Assembly: GCF_022808855.1 (NCBI RefSeq)
Contig: NZ_JAKZLF010000007.1
Span: 62,001 to 126,000 of the forward strand
Direction: 5' to 3'
Length of the DNA stretch: 64,000 nt
Origin: Anaeromyxobacter soli
GTDB lineage: Bacteria > Myxococcota > Myxococcia > Myxococcales > Anaeromyxobacteraceae
A program made the translations under genes and the position numbers. This document shows positions 35,018 to 42,701 of the stretch, piece after piece (within the stretch, counting starts at the first letter, position 1; every line of letters begins with the position of its first letter). The notes beneath the pieces were generated by a model. The model searched no databases. It was not told where the DNA came from and saw nothing but the letters and a program-made list of their open reading frames with translations.

Positions 35018-37714
35018 ATGCGCCTCCCCCTCGTGGCCCTCGCCTGCGCCGCGCTCTCCTGCGCCACGAGCGTGAAGCGCCCGCCGGTCGAGCCGTTCCG
35101 GTACCAGGGTCATTTCGCGACCTATCCGACCGGGCTGCGGCTCGTTGCGTTCAGGACCTCGCACGCGAAGCGCGCGACGGTGATCGCGTCGTACGACGTC
35201 GGAGACGCGGACGATCCCCGCGGGAAGGAAGGCCTCGCGCGGCTCGCCGCGCGGCTCACCGCGGTCGCCGCTCCGGCGAGCGGCGGGCTCCGGCTGCGGG
35301 AGCGGCTGTTCGCGGCGGGCGTCATCGACTCCGCGAAGGTCGGCGCCGACTCGACGGACTTCCAGTCGATCGTGCGGCTCGCCCGGCTCGACGAGGCGCT
35401 CGCGATCGAGGCGGACCGGCTTCGCGAGCCGCTCGCGGGGATCACGAAGGAGGAGGTCGCGCGCGAGGGCGAGGCGCTCGCGCGCGAGCTCGCGGCGGAC
35501 CAAGGCGCGACCGAGGGCGCCTCGGTCTTCGCGCTCGCGTGGCGCGGCACGCGCTACGACCGCGCCCCGCCCACGCCCGAGTCCGTGCGCGCGCTGACGC
35601 TCGAGGACGTCCGCTCCTGGGCGAGCCAGCATCTCGTCCCCGATCGCCTCGTCCTCGTCGTGAGCGTCCCCGAGGCACCCAGCGAGGCCGTCCGGCGGGT
35701 CCTCGCCGCCTTCGGCGCGCTCGCGACGACCGGCGCACCCGACGAGCCACGCGTCTCCCCTGCCGAGCGACCGTCCGTCGCCGGCCGGGAGCCGGTCCTC
35801 TGGACCGACATGCAGACTCGCTCGATCCCTGGCACGAAGCCCCACCTCTGGCTCGCGTGGCCGCTCCCGGGGATGAAGGACGGCACGAGCGCGAGCGCCT
35901 TCGCCGCGACCGTCGTCCTCCAGCAGCGCCTCTGGCGCGCCCGTGAGGGCGATCTGGCCGCGCGGGTCACCGGGGTGACGCTCACGCTCGAGCGCGGCCA
36001 CCAGGGCTCCGCGCTCCTCGCGCGGATCGAGCTGCGCAGCGCGGAGGACGCGGCGCCCGTGCGAAACGCGCTCCTGCACTCCGCGTACGACGCGCGAGCG
36101 CTCGACGACTACGCCCAGCACGTCGCCGTCCGCGCGCTCGCGCGGCGGATCGACGTCGGGCTGTGGGACATGGAGGAGGGCCCGGGGCCGGAGGCGGCGT
36201 GGAGGCTGCGCGCGACCGGCGAGCCGGACCCGCTCGCCGCCTTCGCCCGGGAGGCACGGACCCAGCTCGGTCGATCGTTCGAGGAGTATTACCGCAAGTG
36301 GATCACGGTCGAGCGCGCGGTCTCCGTGGCGGTGCTTCCCGGCGCCGGCGGTCCGCCCACGGAGGCGCCGCTCGACGAGCCGGGCGCGTGGATCCCGATC
36401 GTCCGTACCCTGGGGGCCGCGGCGCCCGGCGCGACCGAGGTCCGGGAGCTCCTGGACCCGCCTCGCCTCGGCGAGGCCTTCCAGACGCGGCTCTCGAACG
36501 GGCTCCGCGTGGTGGTCCTGCCCCACGGCGAGCGCCCGATCGTGGAGGCCCGGCTCCTCGTGGACTCGGATCCCGTGGGTGGTGCGGGAGGGTCCCTCGT
36601 GCCGTCGATCGCCCTCGCGGCCTCGGAGAAGGCGTGGACGCTCGCGGGAGGGCACACCTGCCGTGCGAGCCCGTTCCTCCCCAGGCGGGAGAAGATCTCC
36701 TTCCGCGAGCGCGGCTCGGCGAACGCGCTCCCGGAGATGCTCGGGCGGCTCGCCTGCTGGACGCGGCGAAGCCTCGACGGAGACCGCGTGGACGCCGTTC
36801 GCGAGGGCATGACGTCATCACTGGCGAGGGGAGAGGCGACGAGCGCGTCGATGCGCGCCGGGCTCGCGATCTCGTCCGCCCTCTACTCGCCGGAGGACGA
36901 TCCCCTCGCGAGCGCGCCGCTCGCCGGGCTGAAGGCCGAGCCCGCCCGGCGCTGGCTCCTCGAGCAGCTCCGCCCCGAGCGTTCGCTCCTCGTCATCGCC
37001 GGCAAGATCATGCCCACGAAGGAGCTGCTCGCGGACGTCGAGGCCCGCTTCGGCGGGTGGAAGCGGCGCACCTCGGCGCCGGGAGAGCACGCTTCGCCGC
37101 CCCTGCCGGCGCGGCGGCACGTGCTCCTCGTGGACGTGCCCGGCGCCGAGCTGGCCACGGTCGCGGTCGCCTACCGCCTCCCGCTGCGCAAGGGCTCGGA
37201 CGAGGCGGCCCTCCTGGCGGTGCAGCACGACGTCGGGACGCGCCTCGTCGCGCTCGCGGGCCCGGCCGGCCGGATCCTCATCCATCACGGCGGACTGCCA
37301 CACGCGCCGACGCTGTCGACCTGGGCGACGCTCGACGCGAGGCAGGTCCCCGGCGCGATCCAGGCGGCGCTCGACGCGGTGAGGAACCTCGCCGCGCGTC
37401 CGCTCGCCTCGGTGGACGCGAACCTCGCGCGCTGGCTCGTCGCGCGCTGGCAGGCGTTCCGGTTCGACACGACGAGCCAGCGTATCGGCGCCGTGGAGGA
37501 GCTCTTCTTCTCCGATCTGCCGCTCGACGCGTGGGAGGGCCTCCCGGCCTCGATCGCCTCGCTCACGCCGGAGCGCATCCAGGCCGCCGCCCAGGCCGTG
37601 AACGTGGGACGCGAACAGATCGTCGTGCAGGGCGACGCCGCGACGCTCGCCCCGGCGCTCAGGGACGCAGGGTTGTCACCAGAGGTGCTCCCCGCGCCGC
37701 AGCCGGCGCGGTAG
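35018..37714 (+). CDS. M16-like double-domain lipoprotein lacking the zinc motif
   Basis: An 898-residue predicted lipoprotein (lipobox ALSC near residue 15) with two M16 (insulinase/pitrilysin-like) halves. Each half begins with the family-like strand, YPTGLRLVAFRTSHAKRATVIASYDVGD and TRLSNGLRVVVLPHGERPIVEARLLVD, followed by the helix that should carry HxxEH. In the first half it reads GKEGLARLAARL and in the second IALAASEKAWTLAG; neither keeps the His-His-Glu ligands. It is therefore probably a non-catalytic partner or scaffold on the outer membrane. No active M16 gene lies beside it. ATG 35018 follows a TAGGGCT box; the longer frame starts inside the repeat. Confidence 0.8.
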   Translation: MRLPLVALACAALSCATSVKRPPVEPFRYQGHFATYPTGLRLVAFRTSHAKRATVIASYDVGDADDPRGKEGLARLAARLTAVAAPASGGLRLRERLFAAGVIDSAKVGADSTDFQSIVRLARLDEALAIEADRLREPLAGITKEEVAREGEALARELAADQGATEGASVFALAWRGTRYDRAPPTPESVRALTLEDVRSWASQHLVPDRLVLVVSVPEAPSEAVRRVLAAFGALATTGAPDEPRVSPAERPSVAGREPVLWTDMQTRSIPGTKPHLWLAWPLPGMKDGTSASAFAATVVLQQRLWRAREGDLAARVTGVTLTLERGHQGSALLARIELRSAEDAAPVRNALLHSAYDARALDDYAQHVAVRALARRIDVGLWDMEEGPGPEAAWRLRATGEPDPLAAFAREARTQLGRSFEEYYRKWITVERAVSVAVLPGAGGPPTEAPLDEPGAWIPIVRTLGAAAPGATEVRELLDPPRLGEAFQTRLSNGLRVVVLPHGERPIVEARLLVDSDPVGGAGGSLVPSIALAASEKAWTLAGGHTCRASPFLPRREKISFRERGSANALPEMLGRLACWTRRSLDGDRVDAVREGMTSSLARGEATSASMRAGLAISSALYSPEDDPLASAPLAGLKAEPARRWLLEQLRPERSLLVIAGKIMPTKELLADVEARFGGWKRRTSAPGEHASPPLPARRHVLLVDVPGAELATVAVAYRLPLRKGSDEAALLAVQHDVGTRLVALAGPAGRILIHHGGLPHAPTLSTWATLDARQVPGAIQAALDAVRNLAARPLASVDANLARWLVARWQAFRFDTTSQRIGAVEELFFSDLPLDAWEGLPASIASLTPERIQAAAQAVNVGREQIVVQGDAATLAPALRDAGLSPEVLPAPQPAR

Positions 37715-37738
37715 GCTACCCGCCAGCCAGGAGATCCC

Positions 37739-38545
37739 ATGCGCCAGGTCGTCCGTACGCTGCTCTACGTCTCGCTCGCCGTCGCGCCCTTCCTCGAGGC
37801 CTGCCGCTGCCCGACGGTCGACTCCGGCCACCGCGGGATCGTCTTCAAGACGCTCGGGGGCGGCACGAGCCGGGAGGTGCTCGACGAGGGCATGCACGTG
37901 ATGCCGCTGTGGAACAGCGTCATCCCCTACGACACGCGCGTGCACGAGATGAAGGAGCAGCTCTCGGTGCTCTCCTCGAACGGCCTGCCGCTGCGCGTGG
38001 ACGCGAGCGTCCGCTTCCGCCCGATGCTGCAGGAGCTGTACGAGCTCCAGACCCAGATCGGCCCGGACTACGACTCGAAGCTCATCGCGCCCATCGTCCG
38101 CTCCGAGGCGCGCAAGGTCTTCGGCCGCTACCAGCCGGAGGAGATCTACTCCACGAAGCGCGAGGAGATCGAGCAGCAGATCTACGCCGAGGTGACGAAG
38201 GCGCTCCAGGGGAAGCACGTCGTGGTCGAGGCGGTGCTCGTCCGCGACGTCGAGCTGCCCGACGCGATCAAGACCGCCATCTCCGACAAGCTCGCCGAGG
38301 AGCAGCGCGCGCAGAAGATGAAGTTCACGCTCGATCGCGAGCGCCAGGAGGCGCAGCGCAAGCAGATCGAGGCGGAGGGCATCCTCAAGTACCAGAACAT
38401 CGTGCGCCAGGGCCTCACGCCGGAGTACCTGCAGTTCAAGGGGATCGAGGCCACCGAGCGGCTCGCGGCGAGCCCGAACGCCAAGGTCGTGATCGTGGGC
38501 AGCCCGAAGAGCGGCCTGCCCCTCATCTTCCAGGGCGACAAGTAG
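37739..38545 (+). CDS. Prohibitin/SPFH-domain lipoprotein or membrane protein
   Basis: A 268-residue SPFH (band 7) protein: N-terminal hydrophobic segment ending LEACRC, a possible lipobox, then GHRGIVFKTLGGGTSREVLDEGMHVMPLWNSVIPYDTR, typical of prohibitins, and a charged coiled-coil (EEQRAQKMKFTLDRERQEAQRKQIEAEGI) near 185-215. Such proteins oligomerise on membranes and modulate proteases or lipid domains. ATG 37739 lies 24 bases after the M16-like gene, with AGGAG upstream, so the two probably form an operon. Confidence 0.85.
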   Translation: MRQVVRTLLYVSLAVAPFLEACRCPTVDSGHRGIVFKTLGGGTSREVLDEGMHVMPLWNSVIPYDTRVHEMKEQLSVLSSNGLPLRVDASVRFRPMLQELYELQTQIGPDYDSKLIAPIVRSEARKVFGRYQPEEIYSTKREEIEQQIYAEVTKALQGKHVVVEAVLVRDVELPDAIKTAISDKLAEEQRAQKMKFTLDRERQEAQRKQIEAEGILKYQNIVRQGLTPEYLQFKGIEATERLAASPNAKVVIVGSPKSGLPLIFQGDK

Positions 38546-38749
38546 CGGCGCGGGGCGCTACCCCCCCACGCGTCGTTCCGGCCGCGGGCGAGCTCCGCTC
38601 GCGAGCGGCCGCGTGCGCCGCGCGCGCACACCCACCTCACCCACGGTCACGGGACACCACCCGGCGTGGAGTTCTCGCCCGGTGATGGGCCCTCCGTGAG
38701 AGACTGCGCGTCCGTGCTCGCCCGCGCCTCTGCGCGGTGGAGGGGAACG

Positions 38750-39706
38750 ATGAGAAGGATCGGGATCGCCGCCGGCGCCGCCCTGCTGTTGCAGGCCTGC
38801 GCGACGGTGTCGGAGAAGCCCGCGCCGGCCGAGTCGCCGGTGCCGAAGGCGGCGCAGCTGTCCGCGCAGGAGGCGCGCCGGGCGCCCGCTGCCAAGCGCT
38901 ACAAGATGAAGCTCGCGATCGCGCGCTTCTCGAACGAGACGAACTACGGGCGGTCGCTGCTGAACGACGCCGATCTCGACCGGATCGGCAAGCAGGCCTC
39001 CGACATGCTCGCCTCCCGGCTCATCATGTCCGGGAACTTCGTCGTCCTGGAGCGCCCGGATCTCCAGAAGCTCGAGCGCGAGCAGCAGCTCTCCGGCGGA
39101 AAGCTCGTCGGGGCCGACACGGTGATCACCGGCTCGGTCACCGAGTTCGGCCGCTCGGTCGGCGGGAAGAGCGGGTTCTTGAGCAGCACCAAGGTCCAGC
39201 TCGCGCACGCCAAGGTCGACGTCCGCCTCGTGGACGTGAAGACCGGCCACGCCTACTTCTCCGCGATCGGGGCCGGCGAGGCGAGCACCGAGTCGGGCGA
39301 GATCGCCGGGTTCGGCAGCCACTCCGAGTACGACGCCACGCTCAACGACCGCGCCATCGCCGCGGCCATCTCCGACGTCATCGATCGCCTGGCGGCCACG
39401 CTCGCCGATCGCCCCTGGCGCACGGACATCCTCGAGGTGCAGGGCGCGCAGCTGTTCATCACCGGCGGCAAGCACCAGGGCCTCCGCGAGGGCGACACCC
39501 TCGCGGTCATGGAGGCGGGCGCGACGGTGAAGAGCAAGCAGACCGGCTTCGAGGTGACGCTCCCGCCGAAGCAGGTCGCCACGCTGCGGGTGGTGAGCCT
39601 GTTCGGCGACAGCGAGACGAACGAGGGCGCCGCCTGCGAGGTGCTCAGCGGCCGGGTCGAGCCCGCCGCGCTCGCGAAGCTGTTCGTGACGGAGCCGAAG
39701 TCGTGA
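38750..39706 (+). CDS. CsgG-family outer-membrane lipoprotein
   Basis: A 318-residue lipoprotein (lipobox LLLQAC near residue 16) with the CsgG/curli-assembly fold: KLAIARFSNETNYGRSLLNDADLDRIGKQASDMLASRLIMSGNFVVLERPDL, GADTVITGSVTEFGR, VDVRLVDVKTGHAYFS. Canonical CsgG forms a nonameric export pore, but many CsgG-like proteins have other roles. The C-terminal extension, QLFITGGKHQGLREGDTLAVMEAG, resembles FlgT-like domains. First gene of a four-lipoprotein set. GGAGGGGAACG before ATG 38750 sets the start over 38666. Confidence 0.88.
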   Translation: MRRIGIAAGAALLLQACATVSEKPAPAESPVPKAAQLSAQEARRAPAAKRYKMKLAIARFSNETNYGRSLLNDADLDRIGKQASDMLASRLIMSGNFVVLERPDLQKLEREQQLSGGKLVGADTVITGSVTEFGRSVGGKSGFLSSTKVQLAHAKVDVRLVDVKTGHAYFSAIGAGEASTESGEIAGFGSHSEYDATLNDRAIAAAISDVIDRLAATLADRPWRTDILEVQGAQLFITGGKHQGLREGDTLAVMEAGATVKSKQTGFEVTLPPKQVATLRVVSLFGDSETNEGAACEVLSGRVEPAALAKLFVTEPKS

Positions 39707-39714
39707 GGTGCGCC

Positions 39715-40011
39715 ATGACGGGGAAGATCCTCATGCTGGCGATGCTCGCGCTCGCCTGCGCGATGCCGCAGACGGTGGTTCGCACGCCCGACACGCGCCC
39801 CAGCCTCGCCGTGGCAGGCGCGCCCGCGGGCGCCGTCCTGTTCGTCGACGGCGAGCCGGCGGGCGCGGCGAGCGCGTACGACGGCCACCCGAACGTGCTG
39901 CTCGTCGAGCCGGGCTCGCACGAGGTGGACGTGCGCGACGGCGCCGGGAACGTGCTGCACCGCCAGAAGGTGTTCGTGGAGAGCGAGCTCAAGACCATCC
40001 AGGTGCACTGA
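39715..40011 (+). CDS. Small PEGA-like lipoprotein
   Basis: A 98-residue lipoprotein with lipobox LALAC at about residue 15. The mature part, AGAVLFVDGEPAGAASAYDG, then LLVEPGSHEVDVRDGAGNVLHRQKVFVESELKTIQV, matches a PEGA-type beta-sandwich repeat. It sits between the CsgG-like gene (8 bases upstream) and the DUF4810 gene (2 bases downstream) and is not a standard member of the CsgG/DUF4810/GNA1162 set as I know it, so it may be a lineage addition. Confidence 0.75.
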   Translation: MTGKILMLAMLALACAMPQTVVRTPDTRPSLAVAGAPAGAVLFVDGEPAGAASAYDGHPNVLLVEPGSHEVDVRDGAGNVLHRQKVFVESELKTIQVH

Positions 40012-40013
40012 CG

Positions 40014-40421
40014 ATGAACCGGACGACCCTGCTCCTCTCCTCCGTCGCGCTCCTCGCCGTCCTCCAGGGCTGCGCCCGGCACCAGACGATGTACGCCTGG
40101 GGCGACTACGACGAGGCGCTGTACGTGCACTACAAGAACCCCCAGGAGCGCGAGCGCTTCGTGGCGAGCCTCGACGCCGTGATCCGCGACGCCACCCAGC
40201 GCGGCGAGAAGGTGCCCCCCGGCTGCCTCGCCGAGTACGGCTGGGCGCTCATGGAGGAGGGGCGCCACGACGACGCCATCGCCTACTTCCAGCGAGAGCG
40301 CGACCAGTGGCCCGAGTCGCGGGTCCTCATGGACAAGATGATCCGCAACGCGCAGCAGAAGCGCGCCACGAACCCGTCCACGCCGGCGAAGGGTCCCGCG
40401 GGCGCGCTGAAGAGGAGCTGA
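40014..40421 (+). CDS. DUF4810 family lipoprotein
   Basis: A 135-residue lipoprotein with lipobox VLQGC near residue 20 and the DUF4810 signature YAWGDYDEALYVHYKNP followed by a TPR-like helix pair (LAEYGWALMEEGRHDDAIAYFQRERDQWPES). It starts two bases after the PEGA-like gene and ends one base before the GNA1162-like gene, so it is tightly co-expressed. DUF4810 is known mainly from this operon context in Gram-negative bacteria. Confidence 0.87.
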   Translation: MNRTTLLLSSVALLAVLQGCARHQTMYAWGDYDEALYVHYKNPQERERFVASLDAVIRDATQRGEKVPPGCLAEYGWALMEEGRHDDAIAYFQRERDQWPESRVLMDKMIRNAQQKRATNPSTPAKGPAGALKRS

Positions 40422-40422
40422 C

Positions 40423-41079
40423 ATGTCCCGGCACGCCCGCGTCGCCGTCGCAGCCGCGATCCTCGCGCTCCTCTCCGCCTGCGCCACCGCTCCGCGCAAG
40501 GACTACTCGAAGTTCGTCGCGGCGCAGCCGCGCGCGATCCTCATCGTCCCGGTGGTCAACAAGAGCGTGAACGTGGACGCCGCGGACTACTTCCTCTCCA
40601 CGCTGCCCATCCCGGTGGCGGAGCGGGGCTACTACGTCTTCCCGGTGAACCTCGTGAAGCGCCTCCTCGAGGACGACGGGCTCGCCGACGCCGCGCTCGT
40701 GCACGGCGCCGATCCCGGACGGCTCTGCGCGCTCTTCGGCGCCGACGCGGTGCTGTACGTCTCCATCGAGAAGTGGGAGGCGAAGTACCTCGTCGTCACG
40801 ACGCAGGTGAACGTCGAGTTCGAGTACGTCCTCAAGGACGGCAAGACCGGCGAGACGCTCTGGACGGACCACGAGGCGATGGCCTATCAGCCGGACTCGA
40901 ACGGCGGCGGGATCATCGGCGCGATGGTGGCCGCCGCGGTGACGAAGGCCTCACCGAACTACATGCCGCTCGCGCGCCAGGCGAACTGGAAGGCGCTGTC
41001 CTTCCCCGGCCCCGGCTTCCCCGCCGGGCCCTACCGGCCCGAGTACGGCAAGGACCTCGTCGCCGACACGCGGCTCTGA
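40423..41079 (+). CDS. GNA1162-like (DUF799) lipoprotein
   Basis: A 218-residue lipoprotein (lipobox LLSAC near residue 20). PRAILIVPVVNKSVNVDAADYFLSTLPIPVAERGYYVFPV matches the GNA1162/NMB1162 family, whose structure resembles TolB-like N-terminal domains. LFGADAVLYVSIEKWEAKY and FEYVLKDGKTGETLW are conserved too. With the CsgG-like and DUF4810 genes it completes the conserved three-gene set proposed to form a trans-envelope assembly; its job is not established. Confidence 0.88.
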   Translation: MSRHARVAVAAAILALLSACATAPRKDYSKFVAAQPRAILIVPVVNKSVNVDAADYFLSTLPIPVAERGYYVFPVNLVKRLLEDDGLADAALVHGADPGRLCALFGADAVLYVSIEKWEAKYLVVTTQVNVEFEYVLKDGKTGETLWTDHEAMAYQPDSNGGGIIGAMVAAAVTKASPNYMPLARQANWKALSFPGPGFPAGPYRPEYGKDLVADTRL

Positions 41080-41146
41080 TCGCGGGAGGGCGCACCGGCG
41101 GGCAGGCGGGCGCCCAGGGTGCGTGCGATCCTGCGTGAACCGACGG

Positions 41147-42283
41147 TCAAGGCAGCGCAGCGGCGTCGCGCACGAGGTCCGCGTAGCGGTTCACCGGATC
41201 GGCGGGGTCGGTGCCGTCCCGCCAGCGGAACGTGTACGGGTCCCACCCGTCCGGCCGCGCGTCGTAGGCGAACAGCCAGGGCGCGACGCCCGCGCCGCCC
41301 GCCCGGCGGATGCAGCGGAACCAGCCGCGGTAGATCGCGCGGCGATCTTCGAGCGGCAGCCCGTCGTTGCGGAGCCCCAGCTCGCCGACCAGGAGCGGCT
41401 TCCCGAGCCGGCGCGCGGTCGCGATCCGCTCGGAGAGGAACCCCGCGCCGAAGAACGCCGCGAAGTCCGCCGGGACGCCCCACGCCTCCGGGTAGAGGTG
41501 CACGCTCGCGTAGTCGACGTACGGCGACGCGGTGAGGAGCGCGAACTCCTCGCCGTCGAGCCCCTCCTCGCCTGAGCCCACGAGGTGGCCGGGCGCGCGC
41601 GCCTTCACGAGCGCGGCGACCTCGTCCACCCAGGCGCGGAGGGCCTCCCGCGAGACGCCCTCCGCGCGGGGCTCGTTCACGAGCTCCCAGGCGAGCACGG
41701 CGGGGTGGTCGCCCCAGCGGATGCCGTCGACCGTGCTCACCCGGTCGAGGAGCGCCGCCACGTGCGCGCGGAAGTGCTCGACCACCGCGCGCTCCGTGAA
41801 GAAGCGCGGATCGCCCTCGCGCGGCGCGGGGAGCCCCGCCCACGCGACGTACTGGCGCTGGCCGCCGTAGTCGTCCCAGCGGTTCGCGAGCGGCAGGACG
41901 AGCCGGAGCCCGTGGGCGCGCGCGCGGGCGAGGACGAGGTCGAGGCCGCGCAGGGCGAGCTCGTCGTAGACGAGCGGCGCCGTCTGCATCGCCGCGTCGC
42001 CCGCGCCGTCGTTGAACGCGTTCGTGCGCACCGCGCGCACCCCGAGCGCGGCCGCCTTCGCGAGCGTCTCCTCGACGGCCGCGGCCTCCACCTCCCCGCG
42101 GCGGAGCGCGCGCGTCGCCTCCTCCTGGAGGTAGTACGCGTTCAGCGCGACGAGGTGGCCGTCCACGCCGGGCAGGGCGGACGGCGGCCCCTCCTCGCAC
42201 GCGGCGGCCTCCTCCTCCAGATCCGGCCCGGCGTCACAGGCGGTCACGCCGAGCAAGATGAGGGCGAGGAGCGCCGCGCGCAT
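41147..42283 (-). CDS. GH5-like glycoside hydrolase, lipoprotein
   Basis: A 378-residue predicted lipoprotein: signal MRAALLALILLGVTAC, lipobox VTAC, then a (beta/alpha)8 barrel. LVALNAYYLQEE and GVRAVRTNAFNDG open the barrel; the acid/base Glu is in PAVLAWELVNEPRAEG (NEP motif) near 190, and the nucleophile Glu in KPLLVGELGLR near 295. This fits the clan GH-A mannanase/cellulase type (GH5). The enzyme would act on mannan- or cellulose-like glycans at the cell surface. ATG 42283 was chosen because the signal peptide starts there. Confidence 0.85.
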   Translation of the reverse strand: MRAALLALILLGVTACDAGPDLEEEAAACEEGPPSALPGVDGHLVALNAYYLQEEATRALRRGEVEAAAVEETLAKAAALGVRAVRTNAFNDGAGDAAMQTAPLVYDELALRGLDLVLARARAHGLRLVLPLANRWDDYGGQRQYVAWAGLPAPREGDPRFFTERAVVEHFRAHVAALLDRVSTVDGIRWGDHPAVLAWELVNEPRAEGVSREALRAWVDEVAALVKARAPGHLVGSGEEGLDGEEFALLTASPYVDYASVHLYPEAWGVPADFAAFFGAGFLSERIATARRLGKPLLVGELGLRNDGLPLEDRRAIYRGWFRCIRRAGGAGVAPWLFAYDARPDGWDPYTFRWRDGTDPADPVNRYADLVRDAAALP

Positions 42284-42297
42284 GGGCGCCGGCCCAC

Positions 42298-42573
42298 TCA
42301 GGCATTGCGCCACGCGCGCTCGGCGCGAAGCACGAGCGCGCCGAGCGGCACGTCGAACGGCCAGGAGTCCGCGATCATCCGGCCGAGGCCCTCCTCGCGA
42401 TCGCGCTTCGGCGGGAGGGCGCCCGCCTCGAGGGAGGTCAGGTAGGACCGGAGCGTGTCCCGGCAGGCGCCGAGCTGGGTCGGGCAGAGCTGGTACTTCG
42501 GGGCCGCGAGCTCCGCCTCGATCTCGGCGAGCGCGCTGGCGACGAGGGTGCGGGCCTGGTTCCGGCGGTCCAT
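42298..42573 (-). CDS. Small protein of unknown function
   Basis: A 91-residue soluble protein, MDRRNQARTLVASALAEIEAE then a helical, charged region with two cysteines (LCPTQLGACRDTL) and a C-terminal FDVPLGALVLRAERAWRNA. I do not recognise a family. It is divergent from the menaquinone operon and ends 14 bases before the GH5 start. The open frame continues to 42663, across the shared dyad, but ATG 42573 is more plausible. Could be co-transcribed with the GH5 gene. Confidence 0.5.
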   Translation of the reverse strand: MDRRNQARTLVASALAEIEAELAAPKYQLCPTQLGACRDTLRSYLTSLEAGALPPKRDREEGLGRMIADSWPFDVPLGALVLRAERAWRNA

Positions 42574-42650
42574 CGGGCCCGCGTTGTATCCGACCTTCGC
42601 GCCGGGGGAAACCGTCGCGCCGCGGGGCCCGCCGCGCGCGGGGCCTTTCC

Positions 42651-42668
42651 GTTCAACGAACATTGAAA
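42651..42668 (+). promoter_or_regulatory. 18-bp dyad GTTCAAC-N4-ATTGAAA upstream of menaquinone operon
   Basis: The same element as at 33623-33640, matching at 14 of 18 positions, with identical spacing between half-sites. It lies 34 bases before the ubiD start, between that gene and a divergent small gene. Its near-palindromic form suits a dimeric regulator. The GbsR/MarR-like protein encoded at the end of this operon is an obvious candidate, but that is inference. Confidence 0.6.
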
Positions 42669-42701
42669 CCCGGCGGCGCCACTGGTACAGATCGCCGCGC
42701 C

